A stretch of DNA of 64,000 nt, taken from NCBI RefSeq assembly GCF_015710575.1, contig NZ_CP065373.1:5270001-5334000 (forward strand), given 5' to 3'. The position numbers and the translations under genes were made by a program. This document shows, one piece after another, positions 48,535 through 57,261 of this stretch. Numbering within the stretch: position 1 is the first letter of the stretch; each line of letters opens with the position of its first letter. Source of the stretch: Mycolicibacterium mengxianglii. Its GTDB lineage: Bacteria; Actinomycetota; Actinomycetes; Mycobacteriales; Mycobacteriaceae. The notes under the pieces were generated by a model. It saw only the letters and a list, made by a program, of their open reading frames with translations. It did no database searches and was not told the origin of the DNA.

Positions 48535-50304
48535 ATGCAAATCTCAGCCCGTTCATACCTCACCGCCGGCATTTCGCTAACTGCGGCAACCGCCATCGCG
48601 CTGACGCCACTGGCGATCCCTGCAAATCAGCATGCGGTCTCTATTCCCAGCGTCACCGTGTCCGACATTCAACTGGCCGTGACGCCGAGCGAGATCCGTG
48701 CGTTCTTCACGGCATTGCAAGCCGATCTCGCCGAGTTCAATGAAGGTCTCGCGACAGCCGTCGGACTCCCCGGCCAGACCTTGGACGACGCCCTCGAGAC
48801 CGCGATCAACCTGAATGCGCAGCTCTTCACCACACTGCGCTCCTTGACCACCAACCCGACATTGACCGGTTTGTTGGATGCGCTGGAGGCCAGCTCTGAT
48901 TACGGTCTGGGCTCCCTGCAGGAAGCCATCGTGGATATCAACACCAACCCGGCCTCCGGTCTGGTGTTGACCACCGAGCAACTCGCGAACCTGTTCACCA
49001 GCAGCATCACCGGCTCGCTGTCCAACGTCCTGTCGTCATTCGTCGCCGTACTGAACAACCCGCTGAGCACGTCAGCTCTGGCCGGGTTGCTGAGCACCGG
49101 CGCGGTGGGCACCGCGCAACTGCTGGCCAGCAACGGACTTTCCGCTGTTGGGACGGTTGGCGACTTCGGATTCAACACCGTCTGGGACGGAATTGCCCTC
49201 GTCGATAACACCATCTGGAACGCCATCGACACCATCTACGACCTGAGCAACGTTGCCGCCGGCGCCACCGGCAGTGCGCTCATCGCGGCCATCACCGAGC
49301 TCGTCCAGAGCGTGACCCTGGCACCGGGCCAGGCCATTGCCGATGTCGCATTCGGTGTCACCTTTGACGCTCTCGGAACAGTGTGGGAGGGCTTCGACAC
49401 CGTTGTCGGGGGCGCACAGAGTCTCGTCGCCATCGCGGGTGGAACGCTGCAGTACGCCATCAATGCGGTGGGCGCGGCTCCGCTGAACCCGCAGAGTTAC
49501 CTGGTTGCCACGGGCGCGCTGCTGGCCGGCGGCTTCGACGGCTTCAACGCGACGGTCGGCACCGTCGGCAGCGTCGCGCAGTTGCCGTTCACGCTCGGCG
49601 CCAACATCACGCGCGGGGTGTCGGGTGTCATCACCGGCCTGAACGAGGGTTTCGCGCAAGCGCTTTCCGGGGTCTTGGCGGCCGCGGGCCTGCCCGCCGC
49701 CGTCGTCGCCCTGCCTCTGGCCCTCGCCGGCCAGATCAATGCCGTGATCGAGGCCGGCACCGACGTCGTTGCCGACGGCTTTGACACGGCCGCCGGCCTG
49801 GTCGAGGCCGGCACCGGGTTCGTGATCCACGTCTCTAACGAGATCGAGAACGCCATCTTCAACCTCGTTCCCGTCGGCGCCGGCATCGCCCCGGGAGCCT
49901 CGGCGGCGAAGATCGCCGTCGACCAGTCCAACCAGGCCGGCGACCCGTCCGGAGGCGCTGCGCTGGTCGACGACGAGGACTCCGTTTCGGACGACGTTGT
50001 TGAGACGCCGGAGGAAGAGTCACCTGAGGCCGAAGCCCCGGCCGAAGATGCTCCCGAGGAAACCTCGACGGATGACACCTCCGCTGGTGACGAAGCCACC
50101 GATGACACCTCCGCTGGTGACGAAGCCACCGATGACGATGCCGCTGCTGACGAGGACAAGGCCAGCAACGCCGAAGCCAAGAGCGAAGAGCGCGAAGCCA
50201 AGAAGGCCGAGCGGGACACCAAAAAGGCTGAGCGTCAGGCCAAGTCCGACACCAAGAGCGACAGCGGTTCCGACAGTGGCTCCGACAGTGACAGTGACGA
50301 CTGA
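48535..50304 (+). CDS. Large secreted protein with acidic, repetitive C-terminal tail
   Basis: 589 residues from ATG 48535, which has AGGGG at 9 bases; ATG 48526 three codons earlier has no spacing to that RBS. A signal peptide (YLTAGISLTAATAIALTPLAIPANQ) leads into a 450-residue Ala/Gly/Leu-rich helical region without Cys. The tail (from about 480) is acidic and low-complexity. An exact 30-bp tandem repeat (50071-50130) gives DDTSAGDEAT twice. It ends with alternating KKAER and SDSGSDSD repeats. I do not recognise the family beyond mycobacterial exported proteins of this style. Not PE/PPE: no PE or PPE motif. Confidence 0.75.
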   Translation: MQISARSYLTAGISLTAATAIALTPLAIPANQHAVSIPSVTVSDIQLAVTPSEIRAFFTALQADLAEFNEGLATAVGLPGQTLDDALETAINLNAQLFTTLRSLTTNPTLTGLLDALEASSDYGLGSLQEAIVDINTNPASGLVLTTEQLANLFTSSITGSLSNVLSSFVAVLNNPLSTSALAGLLSTGAVGTAQLLASNGLSAVGTVGDFGFNTVWDGIALVDNTIWNAIDTIYDLSNVAAGATGSALIAAITELVQSVTLAPGQAIADVAFGVTFDALGTVWEGFDTVVGGAQSLVAIAGGTLQYAINAVGAAPLNPQSYLVATGALLAGGFDGFNATVGTVGSVAQLPFTLGANITRGVSGVITGLNEGFAQALSGVLAAAGLPAAVVALPLALAGQINAVIEAGTDVVADGFDTAAGLVEAGTGFVIHVSNEIENAIFNLVPVGAGIAPGASAAKIAVDQSNQAGDPSGGAALVDDEDSVSDDVVETPEEESPEAEAPAEDAPEETSTDDTSAGDEATDDTSAGDEATDDDAAADEDKASNAEAKSEEREAKKAERDTKKAERQAKSDTKSDSGSDSGSDSDSDD

Positions 50305-50334
50305 GTAGCAACGAGTAAGTAGCAACACCGACAG

Positions 50335-50370
50335 ACGGGCCCACTCGTGTGAGTGGGCCCGTTTGTCTGT
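50335..50370 (+). terminator. Intrinsic terminator of large secreted protein gene
   Basis: Perfect 12-bp stem ACGGGCCCACTC / GAGTGGGCCCGT with GTGT loop (50335-50346, 50351-50362), extended by outer ACAG/CTGT bases, followed by TTGTCTGT. Confidence 0.85.
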
Positions 50371-50376
50371 GCGGTT

Positions 50377-51348
50377 ATGTTCGAGGGCATGGCTTACCTC
50401 GAGTGCGACGACCATCCGGATCTGTTCGTCGACCACGATTTTCCCGAACACCTGGTGGACCTCGGCGAGATCCGGATGAACTACGCCGTCGCCGGTGAGT
50501 CGACCAACCCCGCCTTGTTACTCATCCCCGGACAGTCCGAATCCTGGTGGGGCTACCAGGAAGCGATGAAGCTCCTGGCCGAGCGCTATCAGGTGTACGC
50601 CGTGGACCTGCGCGGACAGGGCCGGTCCACCTGGACGCCCGGGCGGTACAGCCTCGACCTGTTCGGCAATGATCTGGTGCGTTTCATCGATCGGGTGATC
50701 GGCCGGCCGGTAGTGGCCTGTGGGCTGTCATCCGGCGGCGTCATCGCGGCGTGGTTGTCCGCCTACGCCGCGCCCGGGCAACTCCGCGCCGCCTACTACG
50801 AGGATCCGCCGTTGTTCACCTCGGAGACCAATCCCGCTGTCGGCCAATCGATTCGACAGGGAATCGGGGACATCTTCCGGATCTGGCACAAGTGGCTCGG
50901 ACCGCAATGGTCCATCGGCGACTACGCCGGCGTGCAGAAAGCGCTGGGGCAGGAACTGTCGCCGTGGCTGCACCGGATGCAGCTGGCCGGCGGAGTGCGA
51001 AACGACGCCACCGAACCCCCACAGCACCTGCGTGAGTACGACCCCGAGTGGGGCGACGCATTCGTCTCGGGCCGGGTCGGGGTGAACTGCGATCACGACG
51101 CGATGCTCCGGCAGGTCAAGGTGCCGGTGCTGTTCACTCACCACTTCCATCTCGAGGATCCGGAAACCGGCAACCTGATCGGCGCCATCTCCGACCTGCA
51201 GGTGGCCTATGTCCGTCGGCTCATCGAAGGCACCGGCAACCCGTTCACCCTGCGGACCTTCCCGGAGATGGCCCATTCGATGCACGGCACCGACCCGGCC
51301 ACCTATGCCGAAACCCTGGACCAGTGGGTTACCGAGTTGCCGAGATAA
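50377..51348 (+). CDS. Alpha/beta-hydrolase fold protein
   Basis: 323 residues from ATG 50377 (ATG 50389 also possible). Oxyanion stretch LLLIPGQSESWWGYQ, nucleophile elbow VACGLSSGGVIAAW (Ser in GLSSG), acid and His regions near LFTHHFHLEDPE and FPEMAHSMHG. Catalyses ester or related hydrolysis; substrate unknown. Starts just after the terminator of the secreted protein gene. Confidence 0.88.
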   Translation: MFEGMAYLECDDHPDLFVDHDFPEHLVDLGEIRMNYAVAGESTNPALLLIPGQSESWWGYQEAMKLLAERYQVYAVDLRGQGRSTWTPGRYSLDLFGNDLVRFIDRVIGRPVVACGLSSGGVIAAWLSAYAAPGQLRAAYYEDPPLFTSETNPAVGQSIRQGIGDIFRIWHKWLGPQWSIGDYAGVQKALGQELSPWLHRMQLAGGVRNDATEPPQHLREYDPEWGDAFVSGRVGVNCDHDAMLRQVKVPVLFTHHFHLEDPETGNLIGAISDLQVAYVRRLIEGTGNPFTLRTFPEMAHSMHGTDPATYAETLDQWVTELPR

Positions 51349-51376
51349 CCGGAGCGCCCGGCCGCACACTGGCACA

Positions 51377-51940
51377 GTGACGCGATTCTCCCCCGGTACC
51401 TACCTGCTGCACGGTGAAGTGCCGGTCACCCTGATGGAGGGTCTGGACAACGCCTTCCTGCCCGTCGGCAGCCTGTACCACCTCGACAACCCGTGGCGTG
51501 GGTACCGCCGGATCGCGCGGGTACTACCTGCCCAGGCGGGCGATGCAGACCGCACAATCGTGTTCGCCGACGACGGCATCGACGACGTCACCTGTGGCCG
51601 GGACGACCTGTGCGAGGTGGCCGTGGTGCAGTCGGACGGCCCCGAGCCGGCGGTGTGCGAGCCTGGCATCCGGTTGATCGAGGACTCCATGCCGGCGGGC
51701 GACGTCTTCGCGCTGCAGACCAACGTGTTCCTGAAGGTGGACGAGGTGGATCACCTCGGCCGGTCCTGGCGAAAGTTCCGGTACACCAGCGGTTTCGAGC
51801 TCCGCACCGAGGACACTGGCGAGACCGTCCACATCGAGTTCGCCGATCCTGGGGTCACCGATCTGCGGTATCCGGTCGGCGTCTCGGTCAACGTGCTGAT
51901 GGCGGTCGGCCCGCCGAAAGACCAAACCCCTCACCAGTAG
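51377..51940 (+). CDS. Conserved hypothetical protein, soluble
   Basis: 187 residues from GTG 51377. No signal peptide or membrane segment. Cys residues in VTCGRDDLCEVA and VCEPG. Mixed alpha/beta look, with VPVTLMEGLDNAFLPVGSLYHLDN at the N terminus. I do not recognise the family. Starts 28 bp after the hydrolase on the same strand, so probably co-transcribed, and ends inside a hairpin. Confidence 0.65.
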   Translation: MTRFSPGTYLLHGEVPVTLMEGLDNAFLPVGSLYHLDNPWRGYRRIARVLPAQAGDADRTIVFADDGIDDVTCGRDDLCEVAVVQSDGPEPAVCEPGIRLIEDSMPAGDVFALQTNVFLKVDEVDHLGRSWRKFRYTSGFELRTEDTGETVHIEFADPGVTDLRYPVGVSVNVLMAVGPPKDQTPHQ

Positions 51941-51954
51941 AAACCGGTGAGGGG
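51927..51954 (+). terminator. Hairpin at the end of the hypothetical gene
   Basis: Perfect 9-bp stem CCCCTCACC (51927-51935) / GGTGAGGGG (51946-51954) around a 10-base loop, overlapping the gene's stop. No T-run follows. It also lies directly before the 3' end of the convergent tRNA-Ser gene. Confidence 0.6.
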
Positions 51955-51961
51955 CTGATGG

Positions 51962-52049
51962 CGGTGGCGGAGGGATTTGAACCCTCGGACGGGGGTTACC
52001 CGTCACACGCTTTCGAGGCGTGCTCCTTAGGCCGCTCGGACACGCCACC
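51962..52049 (-). tRNA. tRNA-Ser (anticodon CGA)
   Basis: 88 nt on the minus strand. The acceptor stem pairs GGTGGCG with CGCCACC. The anticodon loop CTCGAAA gives CGA, read from stem GCACGC/GCGTGT. T arm GAGGGTTCAAATCCCTC. Long variable arm present. The encoded end stops before CCA. Confidence 0.95.
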
Positions 52050-52083
52050 GTGTGGCAGCCTACCGGGTCACCGCGGCCACGCC

Positions 52084-52551
52084 CTAATCGTGTGGCTGCC
52101 TGCGCTGACGGGCGAAGAACTGCTCCAGCAGGGCAGCACATTCGTCGGCCAGCACCCCGCCGCGCACCTGCGGCCGGTGGGTGAGCCTGCGGTCGCGAAC
52201 CACATCCCACAACGAGCCGACGGCACCGGTCTTGGGCTCCCATGCCCCGAACACCACCCGGGCCACGCGCGCCATCACCAATGCCCCCGCGCACATGGTG
52301 CACGGCTCGACTGTCACCGCCAGCGTTGCACCTTCCAGGCGCCAGCCGTCACCGTGGACAGCGGCGGCCGCCCGCAACGCGAGGATCTCGGCGTGCGCGG
52401 TGGGATCACCGAGGGCTTCGCGCGCATTGGCCGCCCGGGCCAGCTCCGTGCCGGAGGCGTCGAACACCACCGCACCGATGGGTACGTCGTCCTGGCCCGC
52501 CGCCGAGGCAGCCGCCAGAGCAGCCCGGATCAGGGATTCGTCGGGGTTCAC
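52084..52551 (-). CDS. tadA: tRNA-specific adenosine deaminase
   Basis: 155 residues from GTG 52551. Zinc deaminase motifs: HAE (His53, Glu55) and PCTMC (Cys84, Cys87). Edits adenosine 34 to inosine in tRNA-Arg(ACG). Overlaps the stop of its upstream partner by GTGA, so the two are co-translated. The distance to the tRNA-Ser gene is 34 bp. Confidence 0.93.
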   Translation of the reverse strand: MNPDESLIRAALAAASAAGQDDVPIGAVVFDASGTELARAANAREALGDPTAHAEILALRAAAAVHGDGWRLEGATLAVTVEPCTMCAGALVMARVARVVFGAWEPKTGAVGSLWDVVRDRRLTHRPQVRGGVLADECAALLEQFFARQRRQPHD

Positions 52552-53075
52552 CGATCGATTCGGTCGAGCACGGCGGCCAGCTCGTCGGCGAAACCCATCT
52601 CACGGGCGATCCGGCTCAACTGCTCGTCGGCATACAGTTCGGTATCGGCGAGGATGACCCCGAGCACCCCCGCAGTCAGGCCCAGATCCGCGAGCAGACC
52701 CAGATCACCCTCCTCGAACGGGTCGGATTCATCGAGCTCGTCCTCGTCGATATCGATATCGAGGTTTTCCAGCACCTCGTAGGCGAGGTCGTAGTCCAAC
52801 GCGGCGGTGGCGTCGGACAACAACAACCGGGTGCCCGCCGGAGCGGGTCGCAGGATCACGAAGAACTCGTCATCGATATCGAGCAGCCCGAAAACCGCGC
52901 CGCTGCTGCGCAACTCGCGCAATTCTGTCTCCGCGGCGGACAGGCTGATCACAGCGGCGCTCTTCATCGGTGCACACCGCCACTTGCCGTCCTCACGGAC
53001 AACAGCCACGCCGAATCCGTCGGGAAGCTCTGAGGCATCCGAGACATCCGGCTTCGAGGTGCGCTGCGGTCCCAT
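52548..53075 (-). CDS. tRNA adenosine deaminase-associated protein (Rv3753c-like)
   Basis: 175 residues from ATG 53075. Acidic stretch LENLDIDIDEDELDESDPFEEGDLGLLADLG in the C-terminal half. The family is found directly upstream of tadA in actinobacteria and is named only by this link. Function not known. A frame to 53165 crosses the tyrA promoter. Confidence 0.85.
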   Translation of the reverse strand: MGPQRTSKPDVSDASELPDGFGVAVVREDGKWRCAPMKSAAVISLSAAETELRELRSSGAVFGLLDIDDEFFVILRPAPAGTRLLLSDATAALDYDLAYEVLENLDIDIDEDELDESDPFEEGDLGLLADLGLTAGVLGVILADTELYADEQLSRIAREMGFADELAAVLDRIDR

Positions 53076-53158
53076 GGTCGCTAACGCTAGTACCCCGGCA
53101 CCCCGATTGAACAGGGCGTCCCGGCTGACCCAGGGAGATGTGGAACGCTGAGTTGGTG

Positions 53159-54127
53159 ATGACATCAGCGACCGGCGCCCCGGTGTGTGTGCTCGGGCTC
53201 GGGTTGATCGGCGGCTCCCTGATGCGCGCGGCGACCGCCGCAGGCAGAACGGTCTACGGCTACAACCGCTCGGTTGACGGGACCCAGGCGGCCACCTTCG
53301 ACGGCTTCGACGCCTCCACGGACCTGACCGACACCCTGCAGCGCGCCGCCGCCGATGACGCGCTGATCGTGATCGCGGTTCCGATGCCGGCGCTGCCGGC
53401 GATGCTGGACCACATCGTCGATACCGCCCCGGACTGTCCGCTGACCGACGTGATCAGCGTCAAAGGGGCGGTGCGGGCCCAGGTCGAGGCGTCGGGCCTG
53501 CTGTCCCGCTACGTGGGCGGTCACCCGATGACCGGAACCGCGCACTCGGGGTGGTCCGCCGGAAACGCCCACCTGTTCGAGGGGGCACCGTGGGTGGTGT
53601 CGGTCGACGACCACGTGGACGAGCAGGTGTGGGGTGCAGTGACGCAGCTGGCATTGCAGTGCGGCGCGTTCGTGGTGCCGGCCCGCGCCGACGAGCACGA
53701 CACCGCCGCCGCGGCCATCTCGCATCTGCCGCACCTGACCGCCGAGGCGCTGGCCGTCACGGCCGCGCACGTCCCGCTGGCCTCAGCGCTGGCGGCCGGG
53801 TCCTTTCGGGACAGCACCCGGGTGGCCGCCACCGCACCGGACTTGGTGCGGGCCATGTGCGAAGCGAACGCCGACAAGCTGGTGAGCATGTTGGACCACG
53901 CCATCGACCTGCTGACGAAGGCTCGGGCCTCGTTGAGCGAGGGGCGATCGGTGGCGGAGCTGGTTGAGGCGGGGCACGCCGCACGGATCCGCTTCGACAG
54001 TTTCACCCGACCCGACATCGTGGCCCTCTCGATCGGCGAGGAGGGCTGGCGTGACAGCCTGGCGGCCGCCGGGCGAGCCGGCGGCGTGATCAGATCCGCG
54101 CTGCCAAGCCGGGATACTCGAGGATGA
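53159..54127 (+). CDS. tyrA: Prephenate dehydrogenase
   Basis: 322 residues from ATG 53159. NAD-binding [14 protein letters not shown] (11-24). [10 protein letters not shown] and the substrate motif [17 protein letters not shown]. Converts prephenate to 4-hydroxyphenylpyruvate in tyrosine synthesis. The gene end overlaps the convergent glycolipid-binding-like gene by 38 bp. Confidence 0.93.
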   Translation: MTSATGAPVCVLGLGLIGGSLMRAATAAGRTVYGYNRSVDGTQAATFDGFDASTDLTDTLQRAAADDALIVIAVPMPALPAMLDHIVDTAPDCPLTDVISVKGAVRAQVEASGLLSRYVGGHPMTGTAHSGWSAGNAHLFEGAPWVVSVDDHVDEQVWGAVTQLALQCGAFVVPARADEHDTAAAAISHLPHLTAEALAVTAAHVPLASALAAGSFRDSTRVAATAPDLVRAMCEANADKLVSMLDHAIDLLTKARASLSEGRSVAELVEAGHAARIRFDSFTRPDIVALSIGEEGWRDSLAAAGRAGGVIRSALPSRDTRG

Positions 54128-54695
54128 ACCCGTCGCTGTCGACGGTGACCGTGGTGTCGGCGACCGGCGAGTGCAGCTTGATGCCGTCCTTGGCATCGGG
54201 CCCCCCACTGCTGTAACTGATCGTCGCGGGGCCCACTTCGAGGTCCGGAATCCGCACGTACACCACCGGCAGGGTCACCGACTCGGCCTGCTGATAGAGC
54301 CCGGTGCGGCGGATCGGCAGCGCGTTGAAGAACGGGCTGAGCACCACGTCGACGTCCAGGGCGCCGCCGAAGTCCGACCTCGAGGTCTTGCCGGAGTGCT
54401 GCTGGATCACCCACATGTTCTCTTCGTCCCGGGCGATCGACAGCTGGCGTTCCCGCTCAGCCATGGTGACCGTGAGCGACAGCCGTTTGGTGGCGCCCTT
54501 CTCGTCGGTCACCAGGTCGTAGGACGCGCTGAACGCCGGGGTGGCATCGGTCGCGGCGGATACGATGCGCCCGTAAGCCTTGATCCGCTTGCCCGACAAC
54601 TGCACCCGGACCGATTCCATTCGCGCGACCTCATCGCCGCGCCAAGTCAGGATTGCCGGCCAGGCACTGTCACTGTGAGCGGTGGCTGCACTCAT
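54090..54695 (-). CDS. Putative glycolipid-binding domain protein (Rv3755c-like)
   Basis: 201 residues from ATG 54695. The pattern [34 protein letters not shown] matches the glycolipid-binding domain seen in this genomic position. Family name is based on a weak domain assignment, so treat function as unknown. Its start overlaps the proZ stop by ATGA, so it is part of the transporter transcript. Confidence 0.8.
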   Translation of the reverse strand: MSAATAHSDSAWPAILTWRGDEVARMESVRVQLSGKRIKAYGRIVSAATDATPAFSASYDLVTDEKGATKRLSLTVTMAERERQLSIARDEENMWVIQQHSGKTSRSDFGGALDVDVVLSPFFNALPIRRTGLYQQAESVTLPVVYVRIPDLEVGPATISYSSGGPDAKDGIKLHSPVADTTVTVDSDGFILEYPGLAARI

Positions 54696-55477
54696 TCCTC
54701 TACCGTATGCGACGGACCGCCACGTTCGTAGCCCGGACCTGATCTCGTCACAGTTGGGCTCGACTCGAGGGCCACCTCGTCGTCGAGGAACGGCTGGGGA
54801 ATCCGCCTGAATCTCCCGGTCCCCGGCACCGACGCCCACACCGCCAGCGCCAGCAGTGCGTCCAATATCAGTGCCAGCAGGGTGACCATCAGCGCGCCGA
54901 CAAGGGCGAGATAGAACTCGCGCACCTTGATGCCGTCGATGAGGTAGCGCCCCAGGCCGCCGAGGCTGGCGTAAGCGGCGACAGTCGCGGTCGCCACGAT
55001 CTGCAGGGTCGCGGTGCGCAGACCGCTGAGGATCAGCGGCATCGCATTCGGTGTCTCGACCCGCAGCAGGATCCGGGACTCGGTCATTCCCATCGACCTG
55101 GCGGCGTCGACGACATCGCGGTCGACGTTGGCGATACCGGAGTAGGTGCCTGCCAGCAGTGGCGGGATACCGAGCAGCATCAGCGCCACCGTCGGCGGCA
55201 CCAGTCCCAGGCCCCACAGCAGCACCCCGAGCAGCAGCACACCCAGGGTCGGCAATGCCCGCAGTGCGTTGACCCCGGTGACCACCAGGAAGGTGCCCCG
55301 CCCGGTGTGGCCGATGAGCATCCCCAGTGGAACCGCGACCAGCACGGAGAACACCACGGCGACGACCGTGTACTGGAGGTGTTCGAGGATGCGGATCCCC
55401 AGGCCCGCCGGGCCGCTCCAGTTGGCCGCGGTGAAGATGAAGCTCAACGCATCGGTCAGGAAGCTCATCGGGCTCAT
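54692..55477 (-). CDS. proZ: Glycine betaine/osmoprotectant ABC permease (ProZ-like)
   Basis: 261 residues, with about six membrane segments and the EAA loop VVDAARSMGMTESRILLRVETPNAMPLI. A tail of about 40 residues after the last segment is unusual (FLDDEVALESSP). Partner of ProW in the membrane channel. Overlaps proW by ATGA at 55474-55477. Confidence 0.92.
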   Translation of the reverse strand: MSPMSFLTDALSFIFTAANWSGPAGLGIRILEHLQYTVVAVVFSVLVAVPLGMLIGHTGRGTFLVVTGVNALRALPTLGVLLLGVLLWGLGLVPPTVALMLLGIPPLLAGTYSGIANVDRDVVDAARSMGMTESRILLRVETPNAMPLILSGLRTATLQIVATATVAAYASLGGLGRYLIDGIKVREFYLALVGALMVTLLALILDALLALAVWASVPGTGRFRRIPQPFLDDEVALESSPTVTRSGPGYERGGPSHTVEE

Positions 55478-56148
55478 CGGGCACCCGCCTTGTGTCGGGC
55501 CGAGCGGGTGGACGACGTCGCGCGGGTCCAGGGCGTGGCTGCCTTGCCGGCGAACATGATCAGGGTGTCGATCACCAGGGCGAGCACGAAGATCGCGATG
55601 ATGCCGGCGACGATCTGGTCACTCTTGTCGGACTGGTAGCCCTCGGTGAACCACGTACCGAGGCCGCCGATACCGATCACCGATCCCACCGACACCATCG
55701 AGATGTTGGTCACCGCGACCACCCGAAGGCTGGCGACCAGCACTGGAATAGCAAGCGGCAGTTCGATTTTGAGCAACCTCGTCAGTGGTTTGTACCCAAC
55801 TGCGGTGGCGGCGTCGAGCACCGTCGGCGATACCGCGTCCAGCGCCTCGGGGACGGCGCGCACCAGCAGCGCCACCGTGTAGAGCGTCAGCGCCACGATC
55901 ACGTTGGCCTCATCGAGGATCCGGGTCGGGATCACCAGGGGCAGCACCACGAACAGGGCCAGCGAGGGAATGGTGAAGATGATGCTCGCCGTGACCGTGG
56001 TGACCCGGCGCAGCACCGTCTGGCGTCGCACCAGGGCCCCCAGCGGCACCGCGATCAGCAGTCCGAGGACGATCGGGACCAGCGACAGCCGCAGGTGGAT
56101 CACCGTCAGCGTCCACAGGTCGTCGAGGTGGGTGAACAGGTAACGCAC
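55474..56148 (-). CDS. proW: Glycine betaine/osmoprotectant ABC permease (ProW-like)
   Basis: 224 residues from GTG 56148, which follows the proV stop by one base. Membrane segments at LSLVPIVLGLLIAVPLG, IIFTIPSLALFVVLPLV and others, with EAA loop VLDAATAVGYKPLTRLLKIELPLAIPVL. A longer frame upstream overlaps proV in another frame and is not coding. Confidence 0.92.
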   Translation of the reverse strand: MRYLFTHLDDLWTLTVIHLRLSLVPIVLGLLIAVPLGALVRRQTVLRRVTTVTASIIFTIPSLALFVVLPLVIPTRILDEANVIVALTLYTVALLVRAVPEALDAVSPTVLDAATAVGYKPLTRLLKIELPLAIPVLVASLRVVAVTNISMVSVGSVIGIGGLGTWFTEGYQSDKSDQIVAGIIAIFVLALVIDTLIMFAGKAATPWTRATSSTRSARHKAGAR

Positions 56149-56149
56149 G

Positions 56150-57253
56150 TCAGGCCCGTTCGGTGCGCTGGGTTTGCAGGGCCGCCAGCACGTCGTCGGC
56201 GTCGACGCCGCCGGCGACCTGCCCATCGGCGTCGACGGCGACCCCCAGACCGGACGGCGAGGACAGTGCCGCGTCGAGCGCCTGTCGCAACGTGTCGTCG
56301 GGACGGAACAAGGAGCCCCCGGCGATGGTGCTGTCGTAGAGGGAGCTACCGCCCCGGTGCAGGTCCACGCCTTCGGCATTGATCCAGGCGTACGGCGTCC
56401 CGTCATCTCGGGTCACCAGCATCCAGTCGCCGGGCCGCAGGTGTAGCGCGTCGATCTGCGCTTCCCGGACGTGGGGCAGCTCGTGCAGCGGCAGCCCGGC
56501 GGCGCCGAAGAACTGCAGTCCGCGGTAACCGCGGTCGGCGCCGACGAAGCCGGCCACCGCGTCATTGGCCGGGTTCGACAGCAGCCGGGCCGGGGCGTCG
56601 TACTGTTGCAGCACCCCACCGCGGCCGAACACCGCCACCTTGTCACCGAGCTTGATCGCCTCATCGATGTCGTGCGTGACGAAGACGATTGTTTTTTTCA
56701 ATTCGCTTTGCAGGCGCAGGATTTCAGTTTGCAGGTCTTCCCGCACCACGGGGTCCACAGCCGAGAACGGTTCGTCCATCAGCAGGATCGGCGGGTCAGC
56801 GGCCAGCGCTCTGGCCACGCCCACACGCTGTTGCTGCCCGCCCGAGAGTTGGGCCGGGTAGCGGTCGGCCAGCTTGGGATCGAGCCCGACTCGTTCGAGG
56901 ACTCCGTAAGCGGCTTTGCGTGCGGCCCGCCGGGATTCACCGCGTAGCACCGGCACGGTGGCGACGTTGTCGATGACCCGTTGATGCGGCATCAGCCCGG
57001 CGCTCTGGATCACGTACCCCATGCCGAGGCGCAACTTCACCGGGTCGACCTTCGTGACGTCCTTGCCGTCGACGGTCAGCGTGCCCGACGTCGGATCGAT
57101 CATCCGGTTGATCATCCGCATCGAGGTGGTCTTGCCACAGCCCGACGGTCCGACGAACACGGCGAGGGTGCCCTGGGGCACCTCGAGAGTCAACGAGTCG
57201 ACGGCGACGGTGCCATCCGGGTACTGCTTGGTCACCTCATCGAAGGTGATCAT
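56150..57253 (-). CDS. proV: Glycine betaine/osmoprotectant ABC ATPase (ProV-like)
   Basis: 367 residues. Walker A GPSGCGKTT (35-43), signature LSGGQQQR, Walker B ILLMDEP, switch VTHDIDEAI. A C-terminal CBS pair (about 245-360) is expected to sense ionic strength, as in OpuA. Middle of a proX-V-W-Z operon on the minus strand. Confidence 0.94.
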   Translation of the reverse strand: MITFDEVTKQYPDGTVAVDSLTLEVPQGTLAVFVGPSGCGKTTSMRMINRMIDPTSGTLTVDGKDVTKVDPVKLRLGMGYVIQSAGLMPHQRVIDNVATVPVLRGESRRAARKAAYGVLERVGLDPKLADRYPAQLSGGQQQRVGVARALAADPPILLMDEPFSAVDPVVREDLQTEILRLQSELKKTIVFVTHDIDEAIKLGDKVAVFGRGGVLQQYDAPARLLSNPANDAVAGFVGADRGYRGLQFFGAAGLPLHELPHVREAQIDALHLRPGDWMLVTRDDGTPYAWINAEGVDLHRGGSSLYDSTIAGGSLFRPDDTLRQALDAALSSPSGLGVAVDADGQVAGGVDADDVLAALQTQRTERA

Positions 57254-57261
57254 CTACGCCT

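Noticed and set aside
48535..50304. PE or PPE/PGRS protein
   Set aside because: Signal-peptide start and no Pro-Glu or Pro-Pro-Glu N-terminal domain and no GGAGG repeats.
54090..55484. Single 464-residue minus-strand frame joining the proZ region to the glycolipid-binding-like gene
   Set aside because: The N-terminal part is the wrong frame of proZ (Arg/Pro/Gly-rich). Two separate genes with an ATGA overlap explain it.
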